Assembly (NCBI GenBank): GCA_036023115.1 | Contig: JAYKKT010000073.1 | Location: 18,198,501-18,262,500, forward strand | Reading direction: 5' to 3' | DNA: 64,000 nt | Source: Brasenia schreberi | Taxonomy: Eukaryota; Streptophyta; Magnoliopsida; Nymphaeales; Cabombaceae | Shown here: piece after piece, positions 40,919-51,699 of the stretch | Numbering within the stretch: position 1 is the first letter of the stretch | Layout: every line of letters starts with the position of its first letter | Notes under the pieces: model-generated | Seen by the model: the letters and a program-made list of their open reading frames with translations, nothing else | What the model was told of the DNA's origin: nothing | Database searches by the model: none | Translations under genes and position numbers: made by a program

Positions 40919-41407
40919 TTTGCATACGGTTTCTACACAATCATTTAAGGCTGAGATCTCATCTCTATATTTCACAGTCCCCAAACATAGCCTAAATTAG
41001 GTCTGCCTAGATAAACTCTTCTTGGTGGTGTCACCAGGGTTCTTTGATCACTGAAGACATCAAGCAATTGAGAAAACATGGGAAAACATATGCCTGCTGT
41101 TGTTTGAGTTCGTAGGAAAGGGCCATCGACATGAATGACTCTTTTCTTTGTTTACAACTCATAGAAACCGCTTTCAAGGCACCGCCACAATTCCTTTAGG
41201 ATGGGAAATAGACCACGTATATATATGAGTAATTTGGGAACTGTTCACTCGTTCACTCGTTCACTCATCCTCCATCATTACATCTTAAAGAGTATGAATA
41301 TAATAATATTGTCTTTCATATCTTTTAAAAAACTTTTAAATTTTTTTAAATTATCCGTATACGAATGAAAAGGAATGGGTGGATGTGAGGAGGTAGGTAG
41401 GATATGG

Positions 41408-41408
<1 letters not shown>

Positions 41409-41482
<74 letters not shown>
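41409..41482. repeat. (TA)n microsatellite
   Basis: About 74 bases of uninterrupted TA dinucleotides. Confidence 0.95.
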
Positions 41483-41483
<1 letters not shown>

Positions 41484-42384
41484 GTGCGTCTATGTATTTC
41501 CGTGATTTTTCAAAATCTCTCGTGCGGATGCCCCAGGACATAGGCATCAGGTTTCACGGAGATCGGTGTGCATGCAAGCTGAACCCCTGACTGCAGACAC
41601 ACCATCCTTGGATATAGACATAGTGGCAAAGCCGACGGGGGTGAGGCTTCATTCCCTAAATTTTTAAATTGCATTTAGGGTCTACCTGCCTCACAGAATT
41701 CAGCTGTCATGGAACCCATATTCCCAGAAAATAAAATAAAATTGGTTCGAGGGAACCCGAAATATGAAATTAGATGACAGGGAACTAGCATTGTCATGGA
41801 ATTCTATGTCTGTTCTCGGAGCTTCATAAACAAGTTCTGCAAAGTAAACCATGAGAATAACTTGATTGAAATTCCATAACATAACAATGCCTTGAGGGTA
41901 ACAATAGTCTATGCAGGAAATGTTTCTACCCAAACTAGACTAATGTTGTTCTTCTCTACAGATTTTCAGTTTTAATATGGTTTAAATATCAGATGTATGA
42001 ACCACAGTTACTTATTGGGTTTACCATTTAGATTTCTCCAGGATCCTTGTTTTGACAAGCAAACATGGCTACCAGAATCAGAACTTTGGAATCATCTTGG
42101 TTTTCAGATACCTCCCTTCTCACATAGCACTAGTCTTGCACCCAAATCCTGATTTTGACAACTACCTCTATATAAAGGTATTGAGACTAGAAATCACGCT
42201 TTGGTTTGCATTGTCGAAACCATCCGCAATGCACCATTGTTACCACTTCCTCAAAGTAAAGGCTGCAAGTTTCTCCAATGAGGATCAGAATATAATAGTC
42301 ATCTTAGTTTGCAAAAAGTTTCTGTGTTTGCTATGGAGGAGATGACAGAAAGCCACTGTAATTCTTCTTTTGATAGGGAAGCTC
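41483..42384. other. Intergenic DNA
   Basis: Around 41,625-41,700 a TAGTGGCAAAGCCGACGG plus GGGGTGAGG block resembles a hAT-MITE left end. Open frames at 41,700-41,933 and 42,052-42,345 match no family. Confidence 0.35.
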
Positions 42385-42485
42385 GGGTAGACAGATCTCT
42401 ATAAGATAATGCACACATCTAGGAATCGATCTCAGGGCCTTCAACTTGAAGTTTTCCAAATGGACCTCCCCTAGCCAGGAGATCT
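42385..42485 (-). repeat. SINE-like repeat copy, diverged
   Basis: Minus strand CTTCAAGTTGAAGGCCCTG followed by AGATCGATTCCTAG matches the head-to-B-box part of the family. Confidence 0.45.
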
Positions 42486-43599
42486 GTAGCTCCTTGTGCA
42501 ATCCTTCATTTGTAGGATGATGATGAATGGCAAAGCAGGGAGTTCAAGTGGTAGAATGAATCAAGAAGGCAAGTATAGAAATAGAGAGATAAAGGTGCCT
42601 TTTCCTTCATTCTTAATGATAGATGAGCAAAAGCAAAGGAGAACAAAAAGCAAAAAGAATCGACCCAGATTTCAAGGCCGACATCTTTTAAATTATTAGT
42701 TCATGTAGGCTCCATACTTCTCCCACTTGCCCTTTCACTAATTTACAATTCTTGAACATTGGATGAGAGAGAGAGAGACTGTAGTTCTATACTTCCATCT
42801 GATATTCAGATAGCCACAAATGGTGTCACGAGGAAGGCAATCCAAACACTCGCTGCAGTAAAGAAGCACCATATTGTTCCCAACATTTCGTTAATCAATT
42901 GTCCATTGATTGAATACTAAGCATATGGATAATTTAGAAAAATATTTCCCATTCCTATGGCACTTAAGCAGAAAAGATATTAGATACCACCAACCATTAA
43001 TTTGCACAAAAAATGGAACTGATTCTGAAAAGCAGAAGAAAGGTAATGCCATCCTTTCTCACTGGATGCTAGCTTCACCACCGTTAATTTGCATAAAGCA
43101 ATAGACAACTTGCATCATATGGTAGTGGACTATGAGTGGGTACACACACATATGCATACACACACACAGACATGTATATCTTGTATATTAGTAATACTTT
43201 ATTGCCATCTTCTTCCCTAAACTTGACATGTCAAATTTGATATTAGTATTACACATACTTGGTTCTTCCGACACTGAGAATCCAGAATTTCTTGGATTTT
43301 CAGTTTCCTACGGAGACATTTACTGATATGGTGGAGACCAAGAAAAAGGGAGAACCTCTTCCCTCACTGAAGTGAAGAAGGTAGTAACCTTCTGTTCTTG
43401 CAAAAGAATGGTCACCCTTAGAATTTGTACTCGTAATCTCGCATTAATTAGGAGATTGAGTAGCTTACAGAAGAACCAAGTAATGGTGCTTTAAGAACCT
43501 TACACTCACTTGCAGAAATAGTTCAACTTAAAGAGATTTTCAGAGTTTCATAACAAACATGAATATTGCTTCCATAAAATATCGAAGTAAATAGGCAAA
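42486..43599. other. Intergenic and 3' flank of GUB_WAK gene
   Basis: Includes a (GT/CA)n-like tract near 43,140-43,170. If the adjacent gene has a second exon it would lie here on the minus strand, but none was recognised. Confidence 0.3.
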
Positions 43600-44475
43600 T
43601 TAAAATGCAAACATACCTAAAATAGATCTCATCACTGCTAGGTTGCTCGACCTGCTTGACCAGAAGCCTTCCTGTCCAAAACAAGTTGATGTAGTATTCA
43701 CCCCGTTACGACATACGCATATGAATGTATTACGCGGTATGGCATACCCGCATACACCATTACTCCTCTGGCATTCAACACACTCATTTGGCATGTAGGT
43801 ATCCGCAATACCGTAGTTATACTTAAGTCTAATTCCATACTCCCACCGTGTCGGATCCGTTGGAGAATCGCCAAACGATAAGATAGATGTATATGTAGAA
43901 CAATGGAGCGTATTCAGATTGATATCATCAGCAGGCCCTAAGTTGACAGGTGAATACACACAACATGATGAAGCAGCAGTCTGTGAGTACAATGGCAAAC
44001 CAAGGCTCACAACTCCAGGACAAGAATAGAGAGAAGAGCATATGTGCGCATTAGAAGTGTCACACAGAGGGTTTCCTTTGTAGATTAAGGAGGAGGGTGA
44101 GTTGCACTGCATGAGCACAAAAATGGACTGGGCTAGTTCAAAAGGTGCAGCCCAGTCGATTCCGAAGTTCGGCGAAGACTTCATGAATGAGCAAGTTGAC
44201 ATGCCTTGATCAAAGATGGTGAGTGAGGATTTGGAATAATCAACAGCCTTGATAGGGTAGTTGCCAGTGTGAGTTGTGAAGATGAGTTGCTGGTTGATGC
44301 AGGAAACAGAGGATTGGAAGCGTGGATCGCCACACCCAGGGCCGGTGCCTAAAGGATACTTGACGTCAAGGTTGCCACACTTGTTACTGCATGGCTCGGC
44401 TTGTGATGTACCTATGCTGTAAGTGAGAAGCAATAGGAAGAGGACTGTGGTTGCTCGTGATTCAATGGCAGCCAT
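43600..44475 (-). CDS. GUB_WAK domain secreted protein (WAK-like, no kinase)
   Basis: Encodes 291 residues. Residues 1-26 form a signal peptide (hydrophobic VLFLLLLTYSIGTSQA). CSNKCGNLDVKYPLGTGP and GCGDPRF begin the Cys-rich galacturonan-binding domain of wall-associated kinases. A second Cys cluster, CVECQRSNGVCGY then FICVCRNG, matches the WAK-associated C-terminal domain. No transmembrane-kinase part follows, as in a group of short plant GUB_WAK proteins that act in or at the cell wall. The 3' end is uncertain: the frame stops at 43,600, but a good donor (TTTTAG|GTATGT at 43,617/43,616) could splice to an unseen exon. Pectin binding is inferred from the family. No disabling mutation. Confidence 0.8.
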   Translation of the reverse strand: MAAIESRATTVLFLLLLTYSIGTSQAEPCSNKCGNLDVKYPLGTGPGCGDPRFQSSVSCINQQLIFTTHTGNYPIKAVDYSKSSLTIFDQGMSTCSFMKSSPNFGIDWAAPFELAQSIFVLMQCNSPSSLIYKGNPLCDTSNAHICSSLYSCPGVVSLGLPLYSQTAASSCCVYSPVNLGPADDINLNTLHCSTYTSILSFGDSPTDPTRWEYGIRLKYNYGIADTYMPNECVECQRSNGVCGYAIPRNTFICVCRNGVNTTSTCFGQEGFWSSRSSNLAVMRSILGMFAF

Positions 44476-44561
44476 GAGAGAGAGAGTTGAGCAAAGAAAG
44501 CAAGACGGAGAATATGGAATATCAAGTAAAAGAAAATTAGCTCCGTAAGGTATAAGAGTTG

Positions 44562-44576
44562 TGTGTGTGTGTGTGT

Positions 44577-44642
<66 letters not shown>
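44562..44642. repeat. (GT)n(GA)n microsatellite upstream of GUB_WAK gene
   Basis: About 25 bases of interrupted GT followed by about 52 bases of GA. In gene sense it is (TC)n(AC)n, starting ~90 bases upstream of the ATG, and may lie in the leader or core promoter. Confidence 0.9.
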
Positions 44643-44646
<4 letters not shown>

Positions 44647-44699
44647 ATCCTTGTCAGTGTTGATAAGGAAAGTTCGCTAATCAACCGCCTATTTGACGG

Positions 44700-45426
44700 T
44701 GAATTCACATATGACCGCTTGCAACAATAAGCTTTTGTTTAGCATCTTAAATTTCCATGAATAAATTTGCTACAAAATAACATATTACTTTGCCAAAAGA
44801 AAAGAGTGGGGGCAGGGGCCACTGTGGCACTTTGTATTTTGTGGTGGAGAGGCCACTGCCTGTAAAGGCAGTTAAAAGGCTGGGGTGTGGGAGGTAGTGT
44901 AAAAAGGGTTGCTGCTATTCTTTTCTATGTGTGTGCCTGTGTGTGTGCACAGGCACATACCATTTCAAGTAATCTCGGTGCCAAATTCCGTCGTGTCTTC
45001 TGTCCTCGTATGTTAATATGGTCTCACTGTCAATAGCAGATGAGATCCTGAAGTCCCATATTTGGTTGGAACTCGACTCCACAAGTTGGCACAACTGCCA
45101 AAGGGATTGTTACGTCCAGTTTATCCAGCTTCCCCGCCGGCAGCCCAGCCATAATCGCTAGCTCTGCGTCCTATAACTTGAAAGCAAAACCAATTAATTA
45201 ATTTCGAAAAAATTCCCTTCTCGAGTTTCTGCATTAAGGTGCCACAAGCTACTGCCGATTTTGTGTATTTCGTGTTTGTGAACAATAACCCCATTCTTTT
45301 CATATAACTTGAAAGTGACCCAGGCACGTTTTCAGGTTATGTTCGTGTCCGATTTTCACGTCGAGTCTTAAATTGTCACCCTTATAAGAAATATTTTAGG
45401 CACGATTCCAAAAATATTGAATAAGA
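44700..45426. other. Intergenic DNA, promoter side of GUB_WAK gene
   Basis: No gene or known repeat. A GTGTGTGCCTGTGTGTGTGC run occurs near 44,930-44,950. Confidence 0.3.
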
Positions 45427-45530
45427 GCGAGCAACGCTTCCCCGGTTAGGGAGTCGACTCACAAGTTCAAGGTCCTGAGTCAGATACACACGTGCATGCC
45501 TGGCTTCGACCTCCCAATTGTACCACAAAA
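45427..45530 (+). repeat. SINE-like repeat copy
   Basis: GGAGTCGACTCACAAGTTCA, GTCCTGAGTCAGATAC and GCCTGGCTTCGACCTCCCAA follow family order and end with TGTACCACAAAA. Confidence 0.6.
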
Positions 45531-46029
45531 TTACGATCAGATATTTTCGAAATACAGTCCCTAAACTTATAATAAAATATATAATTATCCTAACTATTTT
45601 GTTTCTTGATTTCAGGTCGCTTTATTCTAAAATTAAAGTTACATAATAAATATATCTCGACTGTTCCTCTGCTTATTTCGGGTATTAGAAACAGTTGTAA
45701 TAACAATTAATTTCAACTGTTCTAGAGAAACAGTGATATTCTGATTGTTGCTTTCGTTCATATATTTCAATTGTCCTTATAAATACTCAAACTGTCTCAA
45801 TTTCAATTATTTTCTAATTATTCCGATCATTGTAACAATCAAAATTATTCATTCCTATTGTTTTAGACAGTTGAAATTGTTACAAATACAATAATCGGGA
45901 TTGTTGGCAATTGTGGACGTGGGTTATTCACCTAGGGTCTTAAGTGCGTGCATGCGTGCATATGTATGTGGTGTGGTGTGTGAAAAGGGAGTAAGGCAGT
46001 GGCAGCAGGAGACCGGAACCTGTCACCCC

Positions 46030-46090
46030 ACCGAATTCACTCTCCCTTCCAGGTTTTGGCACCGAATTCACGCTCCCTTCCAGGTTTTGC
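46030..46090. repeat. 31-bp tandem duplication
   Basis: ACCGAATTCAC(T/G)CTCCCTTCC plus AGGTTTTG occurs twice head to tail (46,030-46,060 and 46,061-46,090) with one substitution and one indel. Confidence 0.9.
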
Positions 46091-46610
46091 TGTGGTGATG
46101 GCTAGCAGGCGCTTTGCTTTCAACTCCTTCGGTGCTGCAGATCGCAAACCTGCGCGAGACTCTTCTTCGCGCGCTTAGGTAGCACTCCACGACCGCACAT
46201 ACGATCTGTCTTACGCACACACCTACACCTGGTGATCTAGACCTAGGCTAGTCGCTCACACACTCACGGTGGCTGGCTGGCCGGCGGAACAGTCTAGAAC
46301 ACGATCTCACACTTCATTATTTCAAAGGGAGGTTTACACGACTCCACAAGGTTCTCGGTTAAGACTCTAGCACACCTCTCGGCTAGACTCTCCTCTCAAC
46401 CACTCAAGATCTGAACCCTCTCTTATGAACTCTCTATACAAGGCCGCCCCTTGGTCTATTTATAGGCCACGGTTAACCCACTAGAATCATCTTAACAATT
46501 CTTAAGTGTAGCAACCTTTAACTCCCACTTAAGCTATACAATCAAAACATAATAATGCATGCAAGGTGAGGAAGTTATCCTCATAAAAGTCTTAACACCA
46601 TTTGCAAAAG
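46091..46610. other. Intergenic DNA
   Basis: GC-richer for about 300 bases after the tandem repeat, with no open frame of note and no recognised repeat. Confidence 0.3.
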
Positions 46611-46715
46611 AGTCATAGCTTAGCGTGTGGTCGATACACAAGTTGAAGGTCATGAGTTTGATACCCGGGGCGTGCACCTGGGTTCAGCCTCTCCATTGTA
46701 TCGAAAACAATGTAA
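46611..46715 (+). repeat. SINE-like repeat copy
   Basis: A-box-like TAGCTTAGCGTGTGG, then GTCATGAGTTTGATACCC (B-box) and GGGTTCAGCCTCTCCATTGT with an A-rich end. It preserves the tRNA-like spacing well. Confidence 0.65.
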
Positions 46716-48640
46716 CGCAATTTGCTATTATTATTATCAGAATTGAAAAAATAAATAATAAATGCATATTGTTTTATGAAGAGAAGCAATAAGCTGGATT
46801 CATAAAATTAGTGATACAGTGATTAATGTGCATAGTTAAAAGTGTAACTCTTATAATCGAGTAGAAGTTCACTTCTTGTCTTGAGATTAAGTTAAAATCT
46901 TGTTTCTTTTTTTCATAATTTTCTTACAAATTGAAGTATCTGGTAATTTAAATTATATTAATTACACACACCAAATTTGTTTTCTTAACATTTTCTAGCA
47001 CATATGTGCATAAATGTTTTGTATACTTAGCTACTTAATAAGGACTTGACCCGAGCTAAACCGAGCATGCATCGGCTGGAATTTGGATATCTTAACGGGT
47101 CGGCTGTTGTTTAGTTCATTATGAACAAGCTCATCCAGAGATAAACCAAGACAGGCTAGGTTCATTTACCAGCCCTAGCAAAGAACATCAGAATGTCAGT
47201 AAACCCTAGGGAAGAACACATTGCATATGGAAACTTATTGATAAGAACCACAAAACGATGTACAAAAGTTCAAAAGTGCAGTGCTTTGTGAAGAAGATAA
47301 CAGGTTATTATTCTTTTGTATAATTATTGTTATTTTGGAAATACAATTATCTTTTATCTCTAATTAAATGATAAACTTGTTATTTATGATCTGTTTGAGG
47401 AGATAGTAGTCTATGCTGAAACTCATCTATGCTTAAACAGGCCAAAAGATCTTTACCTTTTGATTAATGCGTGCAAATGGTGAAAATTTGAATTTAAAAT
47501 GTGAAATGTATTATTGTTCATTAAACATGAAGTACAAAAAAGTATAATAGTGCATTTTACTTTTTAAATTCAAACATCTAAGATCATGATGATTAAATGA
47601 TTAAAATGTTTGATGATCAGTTAACCAATGCGGGGTGATCCCTTACATGGGCGGAGTTCGCACTTTGATTACAAAGATCCAGTATATTTGCTTATTATGG
47701 GACTTGTGTATAGAACCCTCTCATTTGGCTTGATATACCACAATAATTGATTGGTGAATCCTCCATCAAATGTTAACCTTAGCTTGGCAGAATCTTCTCT
47801 CTTGCTGACGATGTATACTATGCAAAGGAATGAGTCTTATGTAAAACTGGTTGAGTACATTTTCTCCATATCACGGAATACGAAGTATGCTTTTGGATAC
47901 ATGACACTGTACCTAAATGAATAATCATAAAGAGCCAAGTCTTCCATCAGACTCAATTCATATGATAAACTTGGTTAGAGCGGGAAAGCAAAACCAGCTG
48001 CTCACGGTTTAGCTCAGTTTGGTTGGTTTTATGCTCTCTCAGTGTGGCCGCATGAACCAGGATGTCACAACTGGTTTTCTGTTCCATGTCTCGAATAGTT
48101 TGTGAAGTTGAACTTTTCAGCATGCATTTTGTTGCATTTATGATATCTATCGATGCATATACATTTGAAGAAAAAGCATGCTAGCCCAACTAATTAGATG
48201 GTTGCATCTTTAGTGAAGTCAAAGAGTTTCATTTTCACAATCGAACTTGTGAAAAATTTCCACTCATTTCCCCAAATGAACAAGCTTGTGCTTAGAGATC
48301 TATTTTGACAGTGGAACTTGGAATGAAAACTAAGTATTTCATTTTAATGAGATAGTTTGTTTTTCGGTATGATTAGCTCATTATTTATATAAACTAGTTG
48401 CTCTCTCGACTGAGATGATTTAGAAGATGAGACCAAAAACCTGTTTTCAGCTCACTATGTTAACCTTTTGTTTGGACAGACACTATATAACAAGTAGCAG
48501 AAGTCTTGTGAAATGCAAGCCTTGTTAGTAGTTTCCCTTGTGGGATAGGAAGTAAATAACAGTAGCTTCTTTGACTCAATGAGCCAGCATTATTCTCGTT
48601 CTAGCGTATCATTTTCTATCAGGATTTTACTGATTCTTAT
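46716..48640. other. Long AT-rich intergenic stretch
   Basis: Nearly 2 kb with no open frame above background, no transposon ends and no RNA gene recognised. It could be intron sequence of an unrecognised gene, given the exon-like segment that follows. Confidence 0.3.
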
Positions 48641-48657
48641 TTTTTGACAGATGGATT

Positions 48658-48723
48658 GAAATCTGGGATGCCTGTGTCGTCGTCAGCAGAGAACAAATGG
48701 ACACCGATTGCAAGACAGGATTG
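48658..48723 (+). other. Possible terminal exon, unidentified
   Basis: After a T-rich stretch ending TTTTTTGACAG, an open frame reads GLKSGMPVSSSAENKWTPIA before a TGA at 48,721-48,723. It looks like a last exon with a short 3' UTR, but no upstream exons or family were recognised. Low confidence. Confidence 0.2.
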
Positions 48724-48739
48724 ATGGAGTGCTGATTTT

Positions 48740-50862
48740 GTGGACTTTTATACCGTTAATGTCTGAGGGATGAAAGCAAAGGGATTGGCTGGTTGTGAAA
48801 ATTGGAGAAAGTCGGGGTCCAGTACGCCCACCAAAAGAATTTGGTCTTTGTCTATGCTATACTTTTTTTGGGCTTTGGTTCCAGTATTTCTGGCCTAGTT
48901 GGTGGAATTGCAGTTTCATATCGACCAAAATCTTCAGCTTCAAAGCCCTAACAGAGGCACCGCAGTTCAGCTTTTTGGGAAACAATGCTATTTTCATGTA
49001 CTGTAGATTTTTTATGTGATGAGTTCATTGGTCGCAGTTCAATAATGGGGTTTCCTCAGAGAAAATAGAGAACAACTTTTTGCGGTTGTTGATGTTTGCA
49101 TTATCGAAGACTATTTTGCACAATTATCACATTAGGATGCGTAATAAATTCGTGTTGAGAACCATACTAGTTACTATCGGTTATCTTTGTTCTTTTTATC
49201 AAGTATTTGGGTATTCTTTTATGGAATTTCTTTAACTGGAAAGTTGGCATTAGTCTAAGATCAGGAAGTTGTAGGATCTCTGTGAAGTTGTCTTTTGATC
49301 ATCTCAGAGTATAAAAAATGCGAGTTGTTTCAGTTCCTCAGGATTACGTTATACTAAAAAACCCATTTGAAGTTGCACACAAGCCAGAGCGTGAAGACAT
49401 GAACTCTTAGCTTGGCAGAGCACTTAATCTTCCAAGTTTAGCCATGGTAGTAGGAATCTCATTCAACAAAGATCATTAACCAGCTTAAGTACCATATACA
49501 CAACTACTGAGACCCAAGTTTATGTTAGTGTGAGCGGGATAAGGAGATGGGCGCACTGGTCTCTGTACGGAAGCAGAACCCTCGCATCCACCATCTCCTG
49601 CTGCGTCGCGATCATCTTCTTCGATGATCCCGGTACCTCCATCCTTAGATTCTGGACTCTCTCTGTCTCTCTCTAAACGAGAAAATGGAAGGCAGGTTAT
49701 TGTACATGATCTTGGAAAATCTACCATGGGCTCAAAGTGGGTCGACGTGGCTCGAACCTGGTCGTTATTTATTTTGGTTTTGCTGCTCTACTCCTTTGCA
49801 GCTGAACAACTTATGTTGACCAACTTTATTTGTCATGTCATCGACCATATGTTCATACAGCTAAGTGATAAACTTGAACTAAAGGCATAATGAAGTATTG
49901 AAACTGAATCAAATGGGAACAAACTGAAACTGATGGTGTGTGGCTTGATTTAATTCTGTGACCTGTAATGATTTGAAATTGTTTGATTTAATTCTATGAC
50001 TTAAAATGATTTGGTGTGGTTTGCTTTAATTTTACGACTTATATTGATTTGATTGTTTCCTTGAGAACTGATTAGATTGCTGCTGTCCACGTCTGAACCC
50101 AGAATTGAATCAAACTTGACCACAGCCACCCCAAGTGAGAACTGGTCTGCGTCTTACAAAGTGATTGATGAATCAGAAAAAATTGAGATGAAGTCTAGTC
50201 CGGACTCGTACAACCATGAGTCCCTCTTACTTGGGTTTTGAGAAGCAAAAGTTGACCATTTTATACGCTCCCGCATTTGGCCGACGTGCCCTAACATTTT
50301 CAATCACCGGGCGACGGTCCATGGACTCCACGAGTTCTTGAAATGGGCAGCGAAGATTGGCATCTCCAACGCTCCTTGAGGTTCACGTTCATCTTCTTCA
50401 TGCTTGGGACACTCTTTTCGTTTCCAAGTTCCCCGAAGCAGGAGGGTATGGCTTCATGTTTCTAACTTCATCAATCCAGAAAAAGATCACAACTACAGCC
50501 AAACCTCTGGATGCTAAATGCCTGGCTGCAAGTGTCGATCGATATACCAATCAAGGGGCATGAACGACGAAGAGTCACAAAGACTAACAGATGCTGAGTA
50601 CGATACTATAAATGCTGCATATTGTTTTTATGCAAGGGAAAGATAGAGGAAAGGAGCAGGCATATGTTGAATTTTTGTTCAGATTCCAAGAAGACATAAA
50701 GAGTGGACATGACAGGAAACCTTGAGTGATCAACGTTTAATGAAAATAAAGGAATATCATGTCCTATTTGGCTTATGCTTACGAGACTTCCTAAAGAAGA
50801 TTGAACATCTTGCTTGCAACCTTTCAAAATTTCGTTTCAATGTTAAACCTTCTATTTGCGAG
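48740..50862. other. Intergenic DNA
   Basis: Open frames at 48,795-49,019, 49,485-49,890 and 50,357-50,563 show no domain. Near 49,930-50,070 short GATTTGAATTGTTTGATTT-like motifs repeat imperfectly. No gene supported. Confidence 0.3.
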
Positions 50863-51355
50863 GAAGATATCCAAAAACATGGTTTCCATTAAAATACTTG
50901 GGTATTACAACGAACCGCTTAACACCCTTAAATAGAATTGTTGAATCAACTAGAAGCAACTATCTAAAGATGGTTTTTAATTATACTAGTTGGGTATTAC
51001 AATAATCCATCTAGCATCCTCAAACACAGATTTGTCGGATAAGTTAGAAAGAAGATATCCAAAAACATGGTTCAAATTAAAATAGTTGGGTATTACAATG
51101 ACTCGCTTAGCATCATCGAACATAGATTGAAGTATTTTAATTTGAACCATGTTTTTGGATATCTTCCTTCTAACTTATCTGACAAATCTGTGTTTGAGAA
51201 TGCTAGATGGATCATTGTAATACCCAACTAGTATAATTAAAAATCATCTTTAGATAGTTGTCTTCTAGTTGATTCAACAATTCTATTTAAGGGTGCTAAG
51301 CGGTTCGTTGTAATACCCAAGTATTTTAATGAAAACCATGTTTTTGGATATCTTC
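50863..51355. repeat. Foldback element with 222-bp inverted arms
   Basis: Left arm 50,863-51,084 and right arm 51,133-51,355 are near-perfect inverted copies: about seven substitutions (all transitions) and one indel by eye, around 96% identity. The loop is only 48 bases. Each arm contains ~92-96-bp subrepeats marked by TTGGGTATTACAA (50,898, 50,990, 51,086) or its complement TTGTAATACCCAA (51,215, 51,308). No open frame and no target duplication is evident. A transcript would fold into a long hairpin and could feed small-RNA processing. Confidence 0.92.
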
Positions 51356-51388
51356 TTTTTGGCTTGATACCCAACAACAGTAAATATG

Positions 51389-51476
51389 TGTTCTATTTAC
51401 TTTGTAATATGTTGTAATACCCAAATAAAACATGTGTTCTATTTAAGGGTGCTAAGCTGTTCGTTGTAATACCCAA
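51389..51476. repeat. Further subrepeats of the foldback family
   Basis: TTGTAATACCCAA recurs at 51,412-51,424 and 51,464-51,476. The second is embedded in ATTTAAGGGTGCTAAG...GTTCGTTGTAATACCC, a direct repeat of 51,285-51,320 in the right arm. The element thus extends beyond the main hairpin. Confidence 0.85.
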
Positions 51477-51698
51477 CAACAGTAAATGACTTTTATCTTT
51501 GACCTAGAATCCACGAAGAACCAAGATGTTTTTTCAGATGCTGTCGCTTGGGTCACTGAATTAAAACTTCTGTAATTGTATTCTTTTTAATAACCAAGAA
51601 TCTGTAAATGGTTTACTATTATAAAGAGATTGTTTTCATTTGCTATGCACTTGGTTCTTCGTGGATTCTAGGTCAAAATAAAAGTCATTTACTGTTGT
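51476..51698. repeat. Second inverted repeat, ~50-bp arms
   Basis: Arms 51,476-51,525 and 51,650-51,698 are inverted copies with one indel, including CTTGGTTCTTCGTGGATTCT and its complement. The spacer is ~124 bases. It abuts the last TTGTAATACCCAA unit of the foldback, so the two structures belong together. Confidence 0.9.
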
Positions 51699-51699
51699 G

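Noticed and set aside
44412..44708. Minus-strand frame across the (GA)n tract upstream of the GUB_WAK gene
   Set aside because: Most of it is Ser-Leu and Thr-His repeat translation of the microsatellite.
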